Shown here one piece after another: positions 30,862-36,811 of a stretch of 36,811 nucleotides of DNA; within the stretch, counting starts at the first letter, position 1, and every line of letters starts with the position of its first letter. The notes under the pieces were generated by a model that made no database searches, had not been told where the DNA came from, and saw nothing but the letters and a program-made list of their open reading frames with translations. The position numbers were made by a program, and so were the translations under genes. Origin of the DNA: an uncultured Sutterella sp. (GTDB lineage: Bacteria; Pseudomonadota; Gammaproteobacteria; Burkholderiales; Burkholderiaceae_F); NCBI GenBank assembly GCA_900546995.1, contig URFF01000009.1:1-36811 (forward strand), in the 5' to 3' direction.

Positions 30862-31272
30862 TCACTTAAGATAATCAAAGAGACTGAATACGTCGTAGAA
30901 GCCACCACTTTGTCCGGCGTAAAGCGCATAGCCAACGAAAATCACGATGGCGTATGTGCAAATGATGAACCAGACCGGATAGAGCCAGCGTTTAGCCGCC
31001 TTATAAAGAATGGAAGCGACGGCAACAGCGATCAAGGGGACGGTAAGCGCTTCAACACACAAACGAATGGTCATTTCAGAGTCGACAAACGTGAGCGAGT
31101 AAATGTCAGCGATCGTTTTATCCGGGAAGTCTCTTAAGCCACTCCAGAAATAACCGAAAACGAAAGCGATAACGCCCGCAATGGTGACATTAAGCTTCAA
31201 AAAGAGTCGCAAAAGCAGTGGCAAAGATTGCGTGTTTTTTTGATTTTCGGGTGAGGGATTTTCGGTTGCCAT
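30862..31272 (-). CDS. Small inner-membrane protein, unknown function
   Basis: 136 aa. No family recognised. After a polar N-terminus (1-18) there are three hydrophobic segments at about 27-46 (LNVTIAGVIAFVFGYFWSGL), 75-92 (ALTVPLIAVAVASILYKA) and 98-118 (YPVWFIICTYAIVIFVGYAL). AAAGGA lies before the ATG. It stands alone between the U32 gene and the ABC importer genes, in the importer's direction but separated by an 83-bp gap with a hairpin, so a link to the importer is not shown. Confidence 0.75.
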   Translation of the reverse strand: MATENPSPENQKNTQSLPLLLRLFLKLNVTIAGVIAFVFGYFWSGLRDFPDKTIADIYSLTFVDSEMTIRLCVEALTVPLIAVAVASILYKAAKRWLYPVWFIICTYAIVIFVGYALYAGQSGGFYDVFSLFDYLK

Positions 31273-31304
31273 AAGTTCGTCCTTTAATTCCGGACGTCAT
31301 TTTA

Positions 31305-31338
31305 GCGGGAGCTGAGACAAAAAGTCGATTGCTCCCGC
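31305..31338. terminator. Hairpin after the ABC importer genes
   Basis: GCGGGAGC (31305-31312) and GCTCCCGC (31331-31338) with an 18-nt loop and no clear T run. Weak terminator at best. Confidence 0.4.
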
Positions 31339-31355
31339 CAGTGGTAACGATTTGG

Positions 31356-32144
31356 TTAGGACAACAGCATGGAGTCGCTGACTTCGCCAGCTCCTTTTTC
31401 GAAAAGTCCCAACAAATCGGCAACCGTCAGGTTTTTCTTTTCTTCATCGCGCACATCCACCACAATACGCCCGCCGTGCATCATGATGAGGCGGTTGCCA
31501 AAGCGCAAAGCATCACGCATGTTATGCGTAATCATTAGGGTTGTGAGCCGATGAGTTGTAACGAGACGCTCTGTGAGGTTAAGCACTTTTTCTGCGGTTT
31601 TTGGGTCAAGCGCTGCCGTGTGTTCATCAAGCAACAAGAGGTGAGGACGAACGAGCGTTGCCATTAAAAGGGTAACGGCCTGTCGTTGGCCGCCTGAAAG
31701 AAGTCCCACGTGAGCGGTCATTCGATCTTCCAGACCAAGATCCAACTCTTTTAACGCTTCACGAAATTGCGCCGTCATCTCAGGTTGCGAGCTCCACTTC
31801 AAGCCGAGGCGTTTGCCACGACGGCTAGCCATGGCTAAGTTCTCTTCAATCATCATGCGACCGGCCGTTCCTTTCATGGGGTCTTGAAAGACGCGACCGA
31901 TGTATTTCGCACGTTCGTATTCGGGCATTTTGGTGATGTCAACACCGTCAATCTCAATGGATCCTTTATCAATCGGAAAGGCACCTGCGATGGCATTCAA
32001 GAGGGTCGATTTACCGGCACCGTTTGAGCCGATGACAGTGGCAAAATCTCCGTCCTGAAGGGTGAGATTCACTCCTTGAAGGGCTTTTTTCTCGTTGACA
32101 CTGCCCGGAAAGAAGGTTTTGTGAATATCTTTAACAATGAGCAT
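31356..32144 (-). CDS. ABC importer ATP-binding protein (TrpZ/COG1101 type)
   Basis: 262 aa. Complete ABC ATPase: Walker A VIGSNGAGKST (about 37-47), Q-loop VFQDPMKGT, signature LLSGGQRQAV, Walker B LLLLDEHTAALDPK and H-loop MITHNM. The 'DPMKGTAGRMMIEENLAMA' stretch is typical of the COG1101 group that works with COG2984 lipoproteins and COG4120 permeases. In Gram-positive bacteria several such systems carry tryptophan or tyrosine (TrpXYZ), but the substrate here is not proven. It follows the permease gene by 25 bp. Confidence 0.92.
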   Translation of the reverse strand: MLIVKDIHKTFFPGSVNEKKALQGVNLTLQDGDFATVIGSNGAGKSTLLNAIAGAFPIDKGSIEIDGVDITKMPEYERAKYIGRVFQDPMKGTAGRMMIEENLAMASRRGKRLGLKWSSQPEMTAQFREALKELDLGLEDRMTAHVGLLSGGQRQAVTLLMATLVRPHLLLLDEHTAALDPKTAEKVLNLTERLVTTHRLTTLMITHNMRDALRFGNRLIMMHGGRIVVDVRDEEKKNLTVADLLGLFEKGAGEVSDSMLLS

Positions 32145-32169
32145 AACAATCTCTCTTTTCTCAGGCGGT

Positions 32170-33039
32170 TTAACGGCGATATAACTTTTCCCGAATCAGT
32201 GGCATTGATAATGCAATGGCAACCAAGATTGCGGTAAAGAGCTTTAAGTCATTAGGCGGCATACCTAATTGCAAAACGACAGCAATGACCAAACGATAAA
32301 CGATCGAGCCGAGGATGACGGAAATCAAACAGTTTTTAAAGCTTCGAGTACCGAAAAGCACTTCACCGATGATGACAGAGGCAAGGCCAATCACAATGGT
32401 GCCGGTTCCCATGCCGACATCGGCAAAGCCGTTTGATTGAGCGACCAGTGCGCCTGATAGGGCAACGAGCGCGTTGCTGATTAAAAGGCCGAAAACAATC
32501 ATGCGGTTGGTGTTAACGCCTTGCGCTCGTGACATTTGCGGATTGCAGCCGGTGGCACGAATGGCTGTGCCGATTTCCGTGCCGAAGAACCAGTACATGA
32601 TGCAACCGACAATGACGGCAGCGGCCAAGCCGACCACAAACATCGCGACCGAACCACTCAGACCAAAGGATTCAGCAAACGTGAAAATGGTATCGACTCG
32701 CAAAAGGGCGACGTTGGCTTTGCCCATGACATGCAGGTTGATCGAATATAACCCGATCATGGTCAAAATACCGGCAAGCAAAGCGGGAATCTTTAATTTA
32801 GTGGTTAAAAAGCCGGTGACAACGCCGGCTAAAGCACCTGCCACAGTGGCCAAAATGAAGGCTGGAACAAGACCGAGACCGGCAACGAGAGCACTTGCGG
32901 CAACAGCTGCTCCCAGAGGGAAGCTTCCTTCCACTGACAAGTCCGCGATGTCCAACACTCGGAAAGTGATGTAGACGCCTAGCGACAAAAGAGCCCACAA
33001 AAGCCCCTGCGCGACGGTCGGAATCAATATATCAATCAT
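32170..33039 (-). CDS. ABC importer permease (TrpY/COG4120 type)
   Basis: 289 aa, very hydrophobic, about eight membrane segments. It is a branched-chain-amino-acid/ribose-type permease: GLLWALLSLGVYITFRVLDIADLSVEGSFPLGAAVAA at the start is characteristic, and GTEIGTAIRATGCNPQMSRAQGVNTNRMIVFGLLISNALVALSGALVAQ is the EAA-like loop region that contacts the ATPase. Middle gene of the importer operon. A 10-bp hairpin sits between it and the lipoprotein gene, which would lower its expression relative to the binding protein. Confidence 0.92.
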   Translation of the reverse strand: MIDILIPTVAQGLLWALLSLGVYITFRVLDIADLSVEGSFPLGAAVAASALVAGLGLVPAFILATVAGALAGVVTGFLTTKLKIPALLAGILTMIGLYSINLHVMGKANVALLRVDTIFTFAESFGLSGSVAMFVVGLAAAVIVGCIMYWFFGTEIGTAIRATGCNPQMSRAQGVNTNRMIVFGLLISNALVALSGALVAQSNGFADVGMGTGTIVIGLASVIIGEVLFGTRSFKNCLISVILGSIVYRLVIAVVLQLGMPPNDLKLFTAILVAIALSMPLIREKLYRR

Positions 33040-33061
33040 AATAAAAAACTAAATAATAAAG

Positions 33062-33087
33062 TCGGGGTAAGAAAGCTCTTACCCCGA
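33062..33087 (-). terminator. Hairpin between the binding-protein and permease genes (attenuator or mRNA stabiliser)
   Basis: CGGGGTAAGA (33063-33072) and TCTTACCCCG (33077-33086), perfect 10-bp stem with a 4-nt loop, followed on the minus strand by ACTTTATTATTT. Confidence 0.7.
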
Positions 33088-33103
33088 TCGGTGTTTACAT
33101 ATG

Positions 33104-34093
33104 TCAGAAGTTAACGAATTCCGCTGATTTTGCAATCGACTCAGGAACATTGATTCCCAAAGTTTCCGCCACTTTCTTATTGATCTTTACTTTGAATTCT
33201 GTTTGATGGCGAATGGCCATGTCTTGGGGTTTGCTTTTACCTTCAAGAATATCAGCGCCCATTTCGCCGGCGATACGACCTAAGTTGTAGTAGTCAACGC
33301 CCACTGTGGCTAAGCCACCGCCTTGTAAACACCCCTCTTCACCGGTGATGACAGGGATACCTGCCGGCGTTGTAATCTTTGTTAAAACAGGCATTGCCGA
33401 GGCAATAATGTTATCGGTCGGGACATAAATGACATCGACTTTCCCGATCATGCTTTGAGCAATCTGTTGAACATCATTGACAGAGGAAACGGTCAATTCA
33501 ACAAGAGAAAGATTTTGTTTTTCAAGCTCAGCTTTAAGAATTTGAACTTGAAATTGAGAGTTGATTTCAGAACTATTGTAAATTGTGCCGATCCGTTTGG
33601 CTTCAGGCACGAGAGCAAGCATCAATTTCACTTGTTCGGCAACCGGATTTAAGTCGGAGGTTCCTGTGACATTGGTTGCCGGCTTATCGTTAGACTTCAC
33701 AAGCTTAGCTACTTCAAAATTCGTGACGGCCGTTGCAACAATCGGTGTCTTATCCGTCACATTAGCCATGGTTTGCGCTGCCGGTGTAGCGATCGCGAAA
33801 ATCAGCGGATACTTTTGAGAGACAAAACGCTGGGCGATATTGCCGAGATTGGATTGATCTGCCTGAGCGTTTTGTTGGTCAAATTCAACAGTCAACCCGC
33901 GCGCTTTGACCGCATCAACGATACCGCGGTTTGCCGCATCCAATGCCGGGTGTTCGACGAGCTGAACAACGCCGATAACAGGGGTTGAAGACGATTGAGC
34001 CGTTTGGCTCGTTTGAGTATCGTCGCTACAGCCGCTTAAGGCGGCAAGTGCCAAGGCGAAAGCCCCGGCAATGGCTAATTTCCGAATGGTCAT
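33104..34093 (-). CDS. ABC importer substrate-binding lipoprotein (TrpX/COG2984 type)
   Basis: 329 aa from the ATG at 34093. A lipoprotein signal (MTIRKLAIAGAFALALAAL, lipobox LSGC, Cys22) anchors it in the periplasm. The mature part has the two-domain fold of the ABC_sub_bind family: VIGVVQLVEHPALDAANRGIVDAVKARG, PLIFAIATPAAQTMANVT, TPIVATAVTNFEVAKLV, TGTSDLNPVAEQVKLMLALVPEAKRIGTIYNSSEINS, DVIYVPTDNIIASAMPVL and GVDYYNLGRIAGEMGADIL. Relatives bind aromatic amino acids. The frame is open to 34135, but AGAGG before 34093 and the signal peptide fix the start. It is first in the importer operon and carries a structured leader. Confidence 0.92.
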   Translation of the reverse strand: MTIRKLAIAGAFALALAALSGCSDDTQTSQTAQSSSTPVIGVVQLVEHPALDAANRGIVDAVKARGLTVEFDQQNAQADQSNLGNIAQRFVSQKYPLIFAIATPAAQTMANVTDKTPIVATAVTNFEVAKLVKSNDKPATNVTGTSDLNPVAEQVKLMLALVPEAKRIGTIYNSSEINSQFQVQILKAELEKQNLSLVELTVSSVNDVQQIAQSMIGKVDVIYVPTDNIIASAMPVLTKITTPAGIPVITGEEGCLQGGGLATVGVDYYNLGRIAGEMGADILEGKSKPQDMAIRHQTEFKVKINKKVAETLGINVPESIAKSAEFVNF

Positions 34094-34330
34094 AGAAAGC
34101 CTCTTTTCCTTTGTTCTAGGTTCGATCCTGTGCAAAAAAATAGTCTTTTATAAAGGGAGCACAGCCCGATTTTTACGGGAAGCCGCCCGATCAATGATCG
34201 ACGGCACAGGCGCAGCGAACCACCCTTTGTAAGGTCACTGCTTCGAACCATGTTAACACCAATAAGGGGTGAGAAGCATCTTTTAGCCGATTAAATTTAG
34301 TAGTTTTACCTTAGTTTAAGGTTTGAAAAT
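34094..34330 (-). promoter_or_regulatory. Long structured leader of the ABC importer operon
   Basis: No gene is supported in this roughly 240-base region. On the minus strand it contains, in order: a 15-bp palindrome ACCTTA-AAC-TAAGGT (34308-34322, possible operator); a 9-codon ORF MLLTPYWC (34253-34279); a stem GCTTC...GAAGC; a stem CAGTGACC...GGTTCGCTG; the string AAAGGGTGG; a stable GCCG-CGATC...GATCG-CGGC hairpin; a later CTCCCTTT that could pair with AAAGGG; and a run of seven T about 40 nt before the start codon. The pattern suggests RNA-level control. No consensus riboswitch is identified with confidence. Confidence 0.45.
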
Positions 34331-34403
34331 TAATAAGGCATTGATTTGTAAGCAGTAGTTTGGGTTTGTTTGCAGCTTAAGTTCATTGGATGATTTTTTG
34401 AGT

Positions 34404-34432
34404 TTGACAGTTGAAAAACTCGGGACTAACAT
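34404..34432 (+). promoter_or_regulatory. Promoter of tRNA-Glu
   Basis: TTGACA (34404-34409) and TAACAT (34427-34432) with a 17-bp spacer, 20 bp before the tRNA. The consensus -35 is the best in the window. Confidence 0.7.
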
Positions 34433-34451
34433 AGCTCCCACTCCGTTCGAT

Positions 34452-34526
34452 ATCTCCATCGTCTAACGGTTAGGACATGACCCTCTCAAGGTCAGAATAC
34501 GAGTTCAAATCTCGTTGGAGATACCA
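34452..34526 (+). tRNA. tRNA-Glu(CTC)
   Basis: 75 nt including CCA. Acceptor ATCTCCA pairs with TGGAGAT, discriminator A, anticodon stem TGACC/GGTCA with loop CTCTCAA (anticodon CTC), T arm ACGAG-TTCAAAT-CTCGT. All arms pair. It is odd in having A1-U72 (bacterial tRNA-Glu usually has G1-C72) and in its AT-rich stems. Its 3' 22 bases are antisense to the end of lysR. Confidence 0.93.
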
Positions 34527-35422
34527 GTCTGATTTTCTTCATTTTTTTCAGTTTGAGTTCCTGGTAAGAGACTGGGAAGTGCAGTGATTAAAGCCTTGAC
34601 AGCTGGCATGGTGGGTATACCGTGTGTGACAAGGTGTATTTTTCGATAGACCGGAGGATCTAACGGTCGGCTTTCAACCTTTAATTTGTCATTTTCCAAC
34701 AGTAATTCCGGCAAAATACTGATGCCGATGCCATCCCTAACCAGATTGACAATGGAGGTGGCACCAACGGTTGTGTAGCGTATCGGTATTTTTTGTTTAT
34801 TAGCCTTCAAGCCATCTTCAAGCGGTTTGCACCAGCTTGCTCCGTGCAAAATATAAGGATAATTTGCAAGGGCCTTAATCGGAACCTTTTGATATTGCCC
34901 TAGATCGTGTCCTTTGGGAAAAATGACCCTCAATTCGTCCAAATGCAGTAATTGAACAGTCAACGTCTCATTGGATTTCGGTGTGAATAAGCCCACATCG
35001 ATCCGATCTTCTGTTAGCCATTGACTGATATTTTCGCCGTTGCCGATCAAAATCTCGTACTCGATCTCAGGAGCTAATCGCATGAAGTGTTTCAATATGG
35101 CGGGAAGCCACTCGTTTGCAACGGCTGTAACAGTCCCTATTCGAACTAGGCCGCTTTTCAAACCGGTCATATCATTTAAGACGCCACTTAAACGCATTTC
35201 GTCTGAATACACTTGTCGAATATATGGTAGTAGCTTTTTTCCTGCCGAGGTTAGTGTAATACCTGATTTTCTTCGATTTAGGAGAGAAACTCCCCACTGA
35301 TTTTCCAGGTCTGCCACCATTCGACTGATAGCAGATTGGGTGTAAAAAAGTCGTTTGGCTGCTTCGGTGAAGCTACCACACTCTACAGTTGTAAGAAATG
35401 CTCGGTATTTTGTGATTGACAT
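34505..35422 (-). CDS. LysR family transcriptional regulator
   Basis: 305 aa. The N-terminal winged helix-turn-helix is clear (YRAFLTTVECGSFTEAAKRLFYTQSAISRMVADLENQWGVSLLNRRKSGITLTSAGKKLLPYIRQ, residues 6-70). A periplasmic-binding-like effector domain follows (from about residue 90: SGLVRIGTVTAVANEWLPAILKHF ... GIGISILPELLLEND). It is divergent from an AEC permease with a 98-bp shared upstream region, the classic LysR arrangement, so it probably controls that transporter. A TCTAA-N9-TTAGA dyad lies directly upstream of its start. The last codons (ISNEI) are read from the antisense of tRNA-Glu, so the true ancestral C-terminus may be different. Confidence 0.93.
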   Translation of the reverse strand: MSITKYRAFLTTVECGSFTEAAKRLFYTQSAISRMVADLENQWGVSLLNRRKSGITLTSAGKKLLPYIRQVYSDEMRLSGVLNDMTGLKSGLVRIGTVTAVANEWLPAILKHFMRLAPEIEYEILIGNGENISQWLTEDRIDVGLFTPKSNETLTVQLLHLDELRVIFPKGHDLGQYQKVPIKALANYPYILHGASWCKPLEDGLKANKQKIPIRYTTVGATSIVNLVRDGIGISILPELLLENDKLKVESRPLDPPVYRKIHLVTHGIPTMPAVKALITALPSLLPGTQTEKNEENQTGISNEI

Positions 35423-35429
35423 CGTGTAT

Positions 35430-35448
35430 TCTAATTTTGAATGTTAGA
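35430..35448. promoter_or_regulatory. Candidate LysR operator in the lysR/AEC intergenic region
   Basis: TCTAA-N9-TTAGA at 35430-35448, close to the lysR start. Right dyad type for a LysR site, although the inner T-to-A spacing is 13 rather than 11. A TATACT -10 for the permease is at 35489-35494 with a poor -35, as expected for an activated promoter. Confidence 0.4.
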
Positions 35449-35520
35449 TATTCTTAATATTCGCTTTTTTTTATTATATGGCGACTCTTATACTGAACAA
35501 AAGGTTAGGAGAGAATTGTT

Positions 35521-36468
35521 ATGTTGACCGTCCTGCTCATTCTTCCGGATTTTCTGGTTATCTTGCTTGGCTTCCTTTTAATGAAATTTTTTCAAGAAGG
35601 GGTCTTCGGTCAGACATTTTGGAAGGGGGCTGAGCAGATTGTGTTCTATGTCCTTTTCCCGCCATTACTTTTTACCTCAGTGGCGACTTCCAATTTGACA
35701 CTGGGTGAGGCGGGGCTTTATCTTGTTGTGGCAATCAGTGCCATGATGTGCGCGGTTGTCATGTCGTACCTCATTCGCTTTCTCGTCAAGGCGGATCCGG
35801 TAACTCATGCATCGGCTTTTCATTGCGGATTTCGTTTCAATACTTATGTGGGCTTTGCTCTTGTTTCGCGACTCTTTGGTCAGGATGGACTCGCCTTGAT
35901 GAGTTTATTAATCGCCTTTTGGGTTCCGATCAGCAACTCTATTGCTGTGGCGGCTTTAGCCAGTGCCGTTGCCAAGCGGGATCAAACTTCCGGAGAAAGT
36001 AATGTTCTTTTTAAAACCATAAAGGCGATTGTTACCAATCCTTTGATTATTGCGACGACATTGGGACTTATCGTCAATCTGGCTTCAATCCCCGTGCCTA
36101 ATGTCGTGATGACATTTTTTAAATCACTTGGTAACGCTTCCCTTGCTATGGGACTTTTATGTATTGGTGCCGGTTTGCGTTTAAGTGGTATGAAAAAGGA
36201 TTGGAAGCTCATCACAGCAAATACGATCGAACGGTTGATTGCCACGCCGGCTGTGGCGCTTTTATTCTGTCTCACTTTTGATTTGGCACCAGCTGCATCA
36301 GGTGCGCTAATGATTTTTGCGATGCTTCCTACGGCTCAGTCATGCTACGTGATGACCACGAGCATGGGGGGAAACGGTCCTTTAGTTGCTGGAATTACGA
36401 CAGCCCACACTTTGGCGGCTATTTTTACCATACCGTGTTGGATTGTTGTTATAAGTGCACTTCTATGA
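35521..36468 (+). CDS. AEC family transporter (auxin efflux carrier superfamily)
   Basis: 315 aa, about ten transmembrane segments. The AEC pattern is recognisable: LPDFLVILLGFLLMKFF at the start, VFYVLFPPLLFTSVATSNL (helix 2), FHCGFRFNTYVGFALVSRLFG (the conserved RxNTxxxF element), TNPLIIATTLGLIVNL at the start of the second half and FAMLPTAQSCYVMTTSMGGN near the end. Bacterial members transport malonate, malate or other small acids and similar solutes; the substrate is unknown here. AGGAGA precedes the ATG. It is divergent from lysR, which probably regulates it. Confidence 0.93.
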   Translation: MLTVLLILPDFLVILLGFLLMKFFQEGVFGQTFWKGAEQIVFYVLFPPLLFTSVATSNLTLGEAGLYLVVAISAMMCAVVMSYLIRFLVKADPVTHASAFHCGFRFNTYVGFALVSRLFGQDGLALMSLLIAFWVPISNSIAVAALASAVAKRDQTSGESNVLFKTIKAIVTNPLIIATTLGLIVNLASIPVPNVVMTFFKSLGNASLAMGLLCIGAGLRLSGMKKDWKLITANTIERLIATPAVALLFCLTFDLAPAASGALMIFAMLPTAQSCYVMTTSMGGNGPLVAGITTAHTLAAIFTIPCWIVVISALL

Positions 36469-36561
36469 TTTTTTCATTGAACGCTCTCATAGCAGTGAAG
36501 CGTTCTGGATAGTTTAGTTAATAGGTTAGTTATACGACCTCAATTTCACAGTAATAAAAAA

Positions 36562-36600
36562 TCCACCTGATATAGAACAATCAGGTGGAACTTTTTTTTA
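36562..36600. terminator. Bidirectional terminator between the AEC gene and tRNA-Ala
   Basis: TCCACCTGAT (36562-36571) and ATCAGGTGGA (36580-36589) with T runs on both sides. It can end both the permease transcript and the tRNA transcript. Confidence 0.88.
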
Positions 36601-36614
36601 ATCAATGAATTAAG

Positions 36615-36690
36615 TGGTGGAGATGAGGAGGGTCGAACTCCCGACCTCTGCATTGCGAACGCAGCGCTCTGCCAACTGAGCTACATCCCC
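36615..36690 (-). tRNA. tRNA-Ala(CGC)
   Basis: 76 nt including CCA on the minus strand. Acceptor GGGGATG pairs with CATCTCC and holds the G3-U70 wobble pair that marks alanine tRNAs; discriminator A; anticodon loop TTCGCAA (anticodon CGC); T arm CGGGAG-TTCGA-CCCTCC region intact. Confidence 0.96.
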
Positions 36691-36703
36691 ACAGAGGCCA
36701 ACC

Positions 36704-36732
36704 ATTATGGCACGCGGACCTTAAAAAATCAA
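36704..36732 (-). promoter_or_regulatory. Promoter of tRNA-Ala
   Basis: Minus strand TTGATT (36727-36732) and CATAAT (36704-36709) with a 17-bp spacer, 14 bp before the tRNA. Confidence 0.6.
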
Positions 36733-36765
36733 ATTAAGCACGGCGATTGCATGAAGAAGGTCTTG

Positions 36766-36811
36766 CTATTTTTCGTGAAGCAGTGCAATCGTTTCCAAAG
36801 CGTCTTTCGGA
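36766..36811 (-). CDS. Possible C-terminal end of a gene entering from the right edge
   Basis: On the minus strand a frame open to the window edge reads PKDALETIALLHEK and stops at TAG (36766-36768). The composition is protein-like, but 14 residues are too few to name a family. A plus-strand ATG at 36751 is also open to the edge but has no ribosome site. Confidence 0.3.
   Translation of the reverse strand, partial: PKDALETIALLHEK

Noticed and set aside
34094..34249. About 50-codon minus-strand frame (MVRSSDLTKGGSLRL...) in the ABC leader overlapping the lipoprotein start
   Set aside because: Arg/Leu/Ser-rich, no ribosome site, and it covers strongly structured RNA; better explained as leader.
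34141..34260. A tRNA-like or tmRNA piece suggested by GGTTCGAAGC
   Set aside because: The flanking bases do not form a T stem and no acceptor stem or CCA is found.

Overview
The window looks like a chromosomal segment of a betaproteobacterium of the order Burkholderiales, most likely a gut-type member of the Sutterellaceae. The evidence is the gene content and order: kdsA-eno-ftsB, pepA-holC-small ORF-valS, gamma carbonic anhydrase next to hslO (Hsp33), and suhB close to trmJ. Base composition is moderate, lower than in soil or plant Burkholderiales. The genus is an inference; no rRNA is present.

Layout. 1-2377: the 3' end of a cation-efflux (CDF) gene, a small membrane coiled-coil protein and a UPF0371/DUF1846 protein. 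2378-3715: an AAA_14/DUF4143 ATPase behind an unusual 32-bp-phased repeat array. 3716-7884: kdsA, eno, ftsB and an M20 amidohydrolase. 7934-10357 (minus): gamma carbonic anhydrase, hslO split in two by an in-frame TAA, and an unknown 325-aa protein. 10468-14359 (plus): PHP phosphoesterase, site-2 protease, BamC-like lipoprotein, DUF805 protein and SlyD-like isomerase. 14429-19218 (minus): mutS, suhB, ppk2. 19356-20457 (plus): trmJ and tRNA-Ser(GCT), followed by what looks like the scar of an integrated element. 20793-23156 (minus): two tandem P1-family (DmpA-type) peptidases, one with a signal peptide and one without. 23294-28433 (minus): the pepA-holC-valS cluster. 28552-30806 (plus): VOC protein, GNAT acetyltransferase, U32-family protein. 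30862-34093 (minus): a small membrane protein, then an ABC importer (lipoprotein, permease, ATPase) of the type called TrpXYZ in Gram-positives, behind a long structured leader. 34452-36811: tRNA-Glu(CTC), a LysR regulator divergent from an AEC permease, and tRNA-Ala(CGC).

Most of the window is core metabolism and housekeeping: LPS Kdo synthesis, glycolysis, division, mismatch repair, outer-membrane assembly, tRNA modification and charging, and proteolysis. Amino-acid and peptide scavenging is a recurring accessory theme (M20 amidohydrolase, P1 peptidases, PepA, an ABC importer of the amino-acid type).

The points most worth checking are: (i) the split Hsp33 at the hinge between core and redox switch; (ii) three promoter-like repeats exactly 32 bp apart upstream of the DUF4143 ATPase; (iii) the structured leader of the ABC importer, with a T-box-like AGGGTGG and a tiny Tyr-Trp-Cys leader ORF; (iv) the integrase remnant with 10-bp arm-like repeats and a perfect 24-bp palindrome behind tRNA-Ser; and (v) the AT-rich tRNA-Glu(CTC) whose 3' end overlaps the end of a lysR gene. 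I do not see a clear new defence or biosynthetic system. The strongest novelty lies in gene architecture and regulation.
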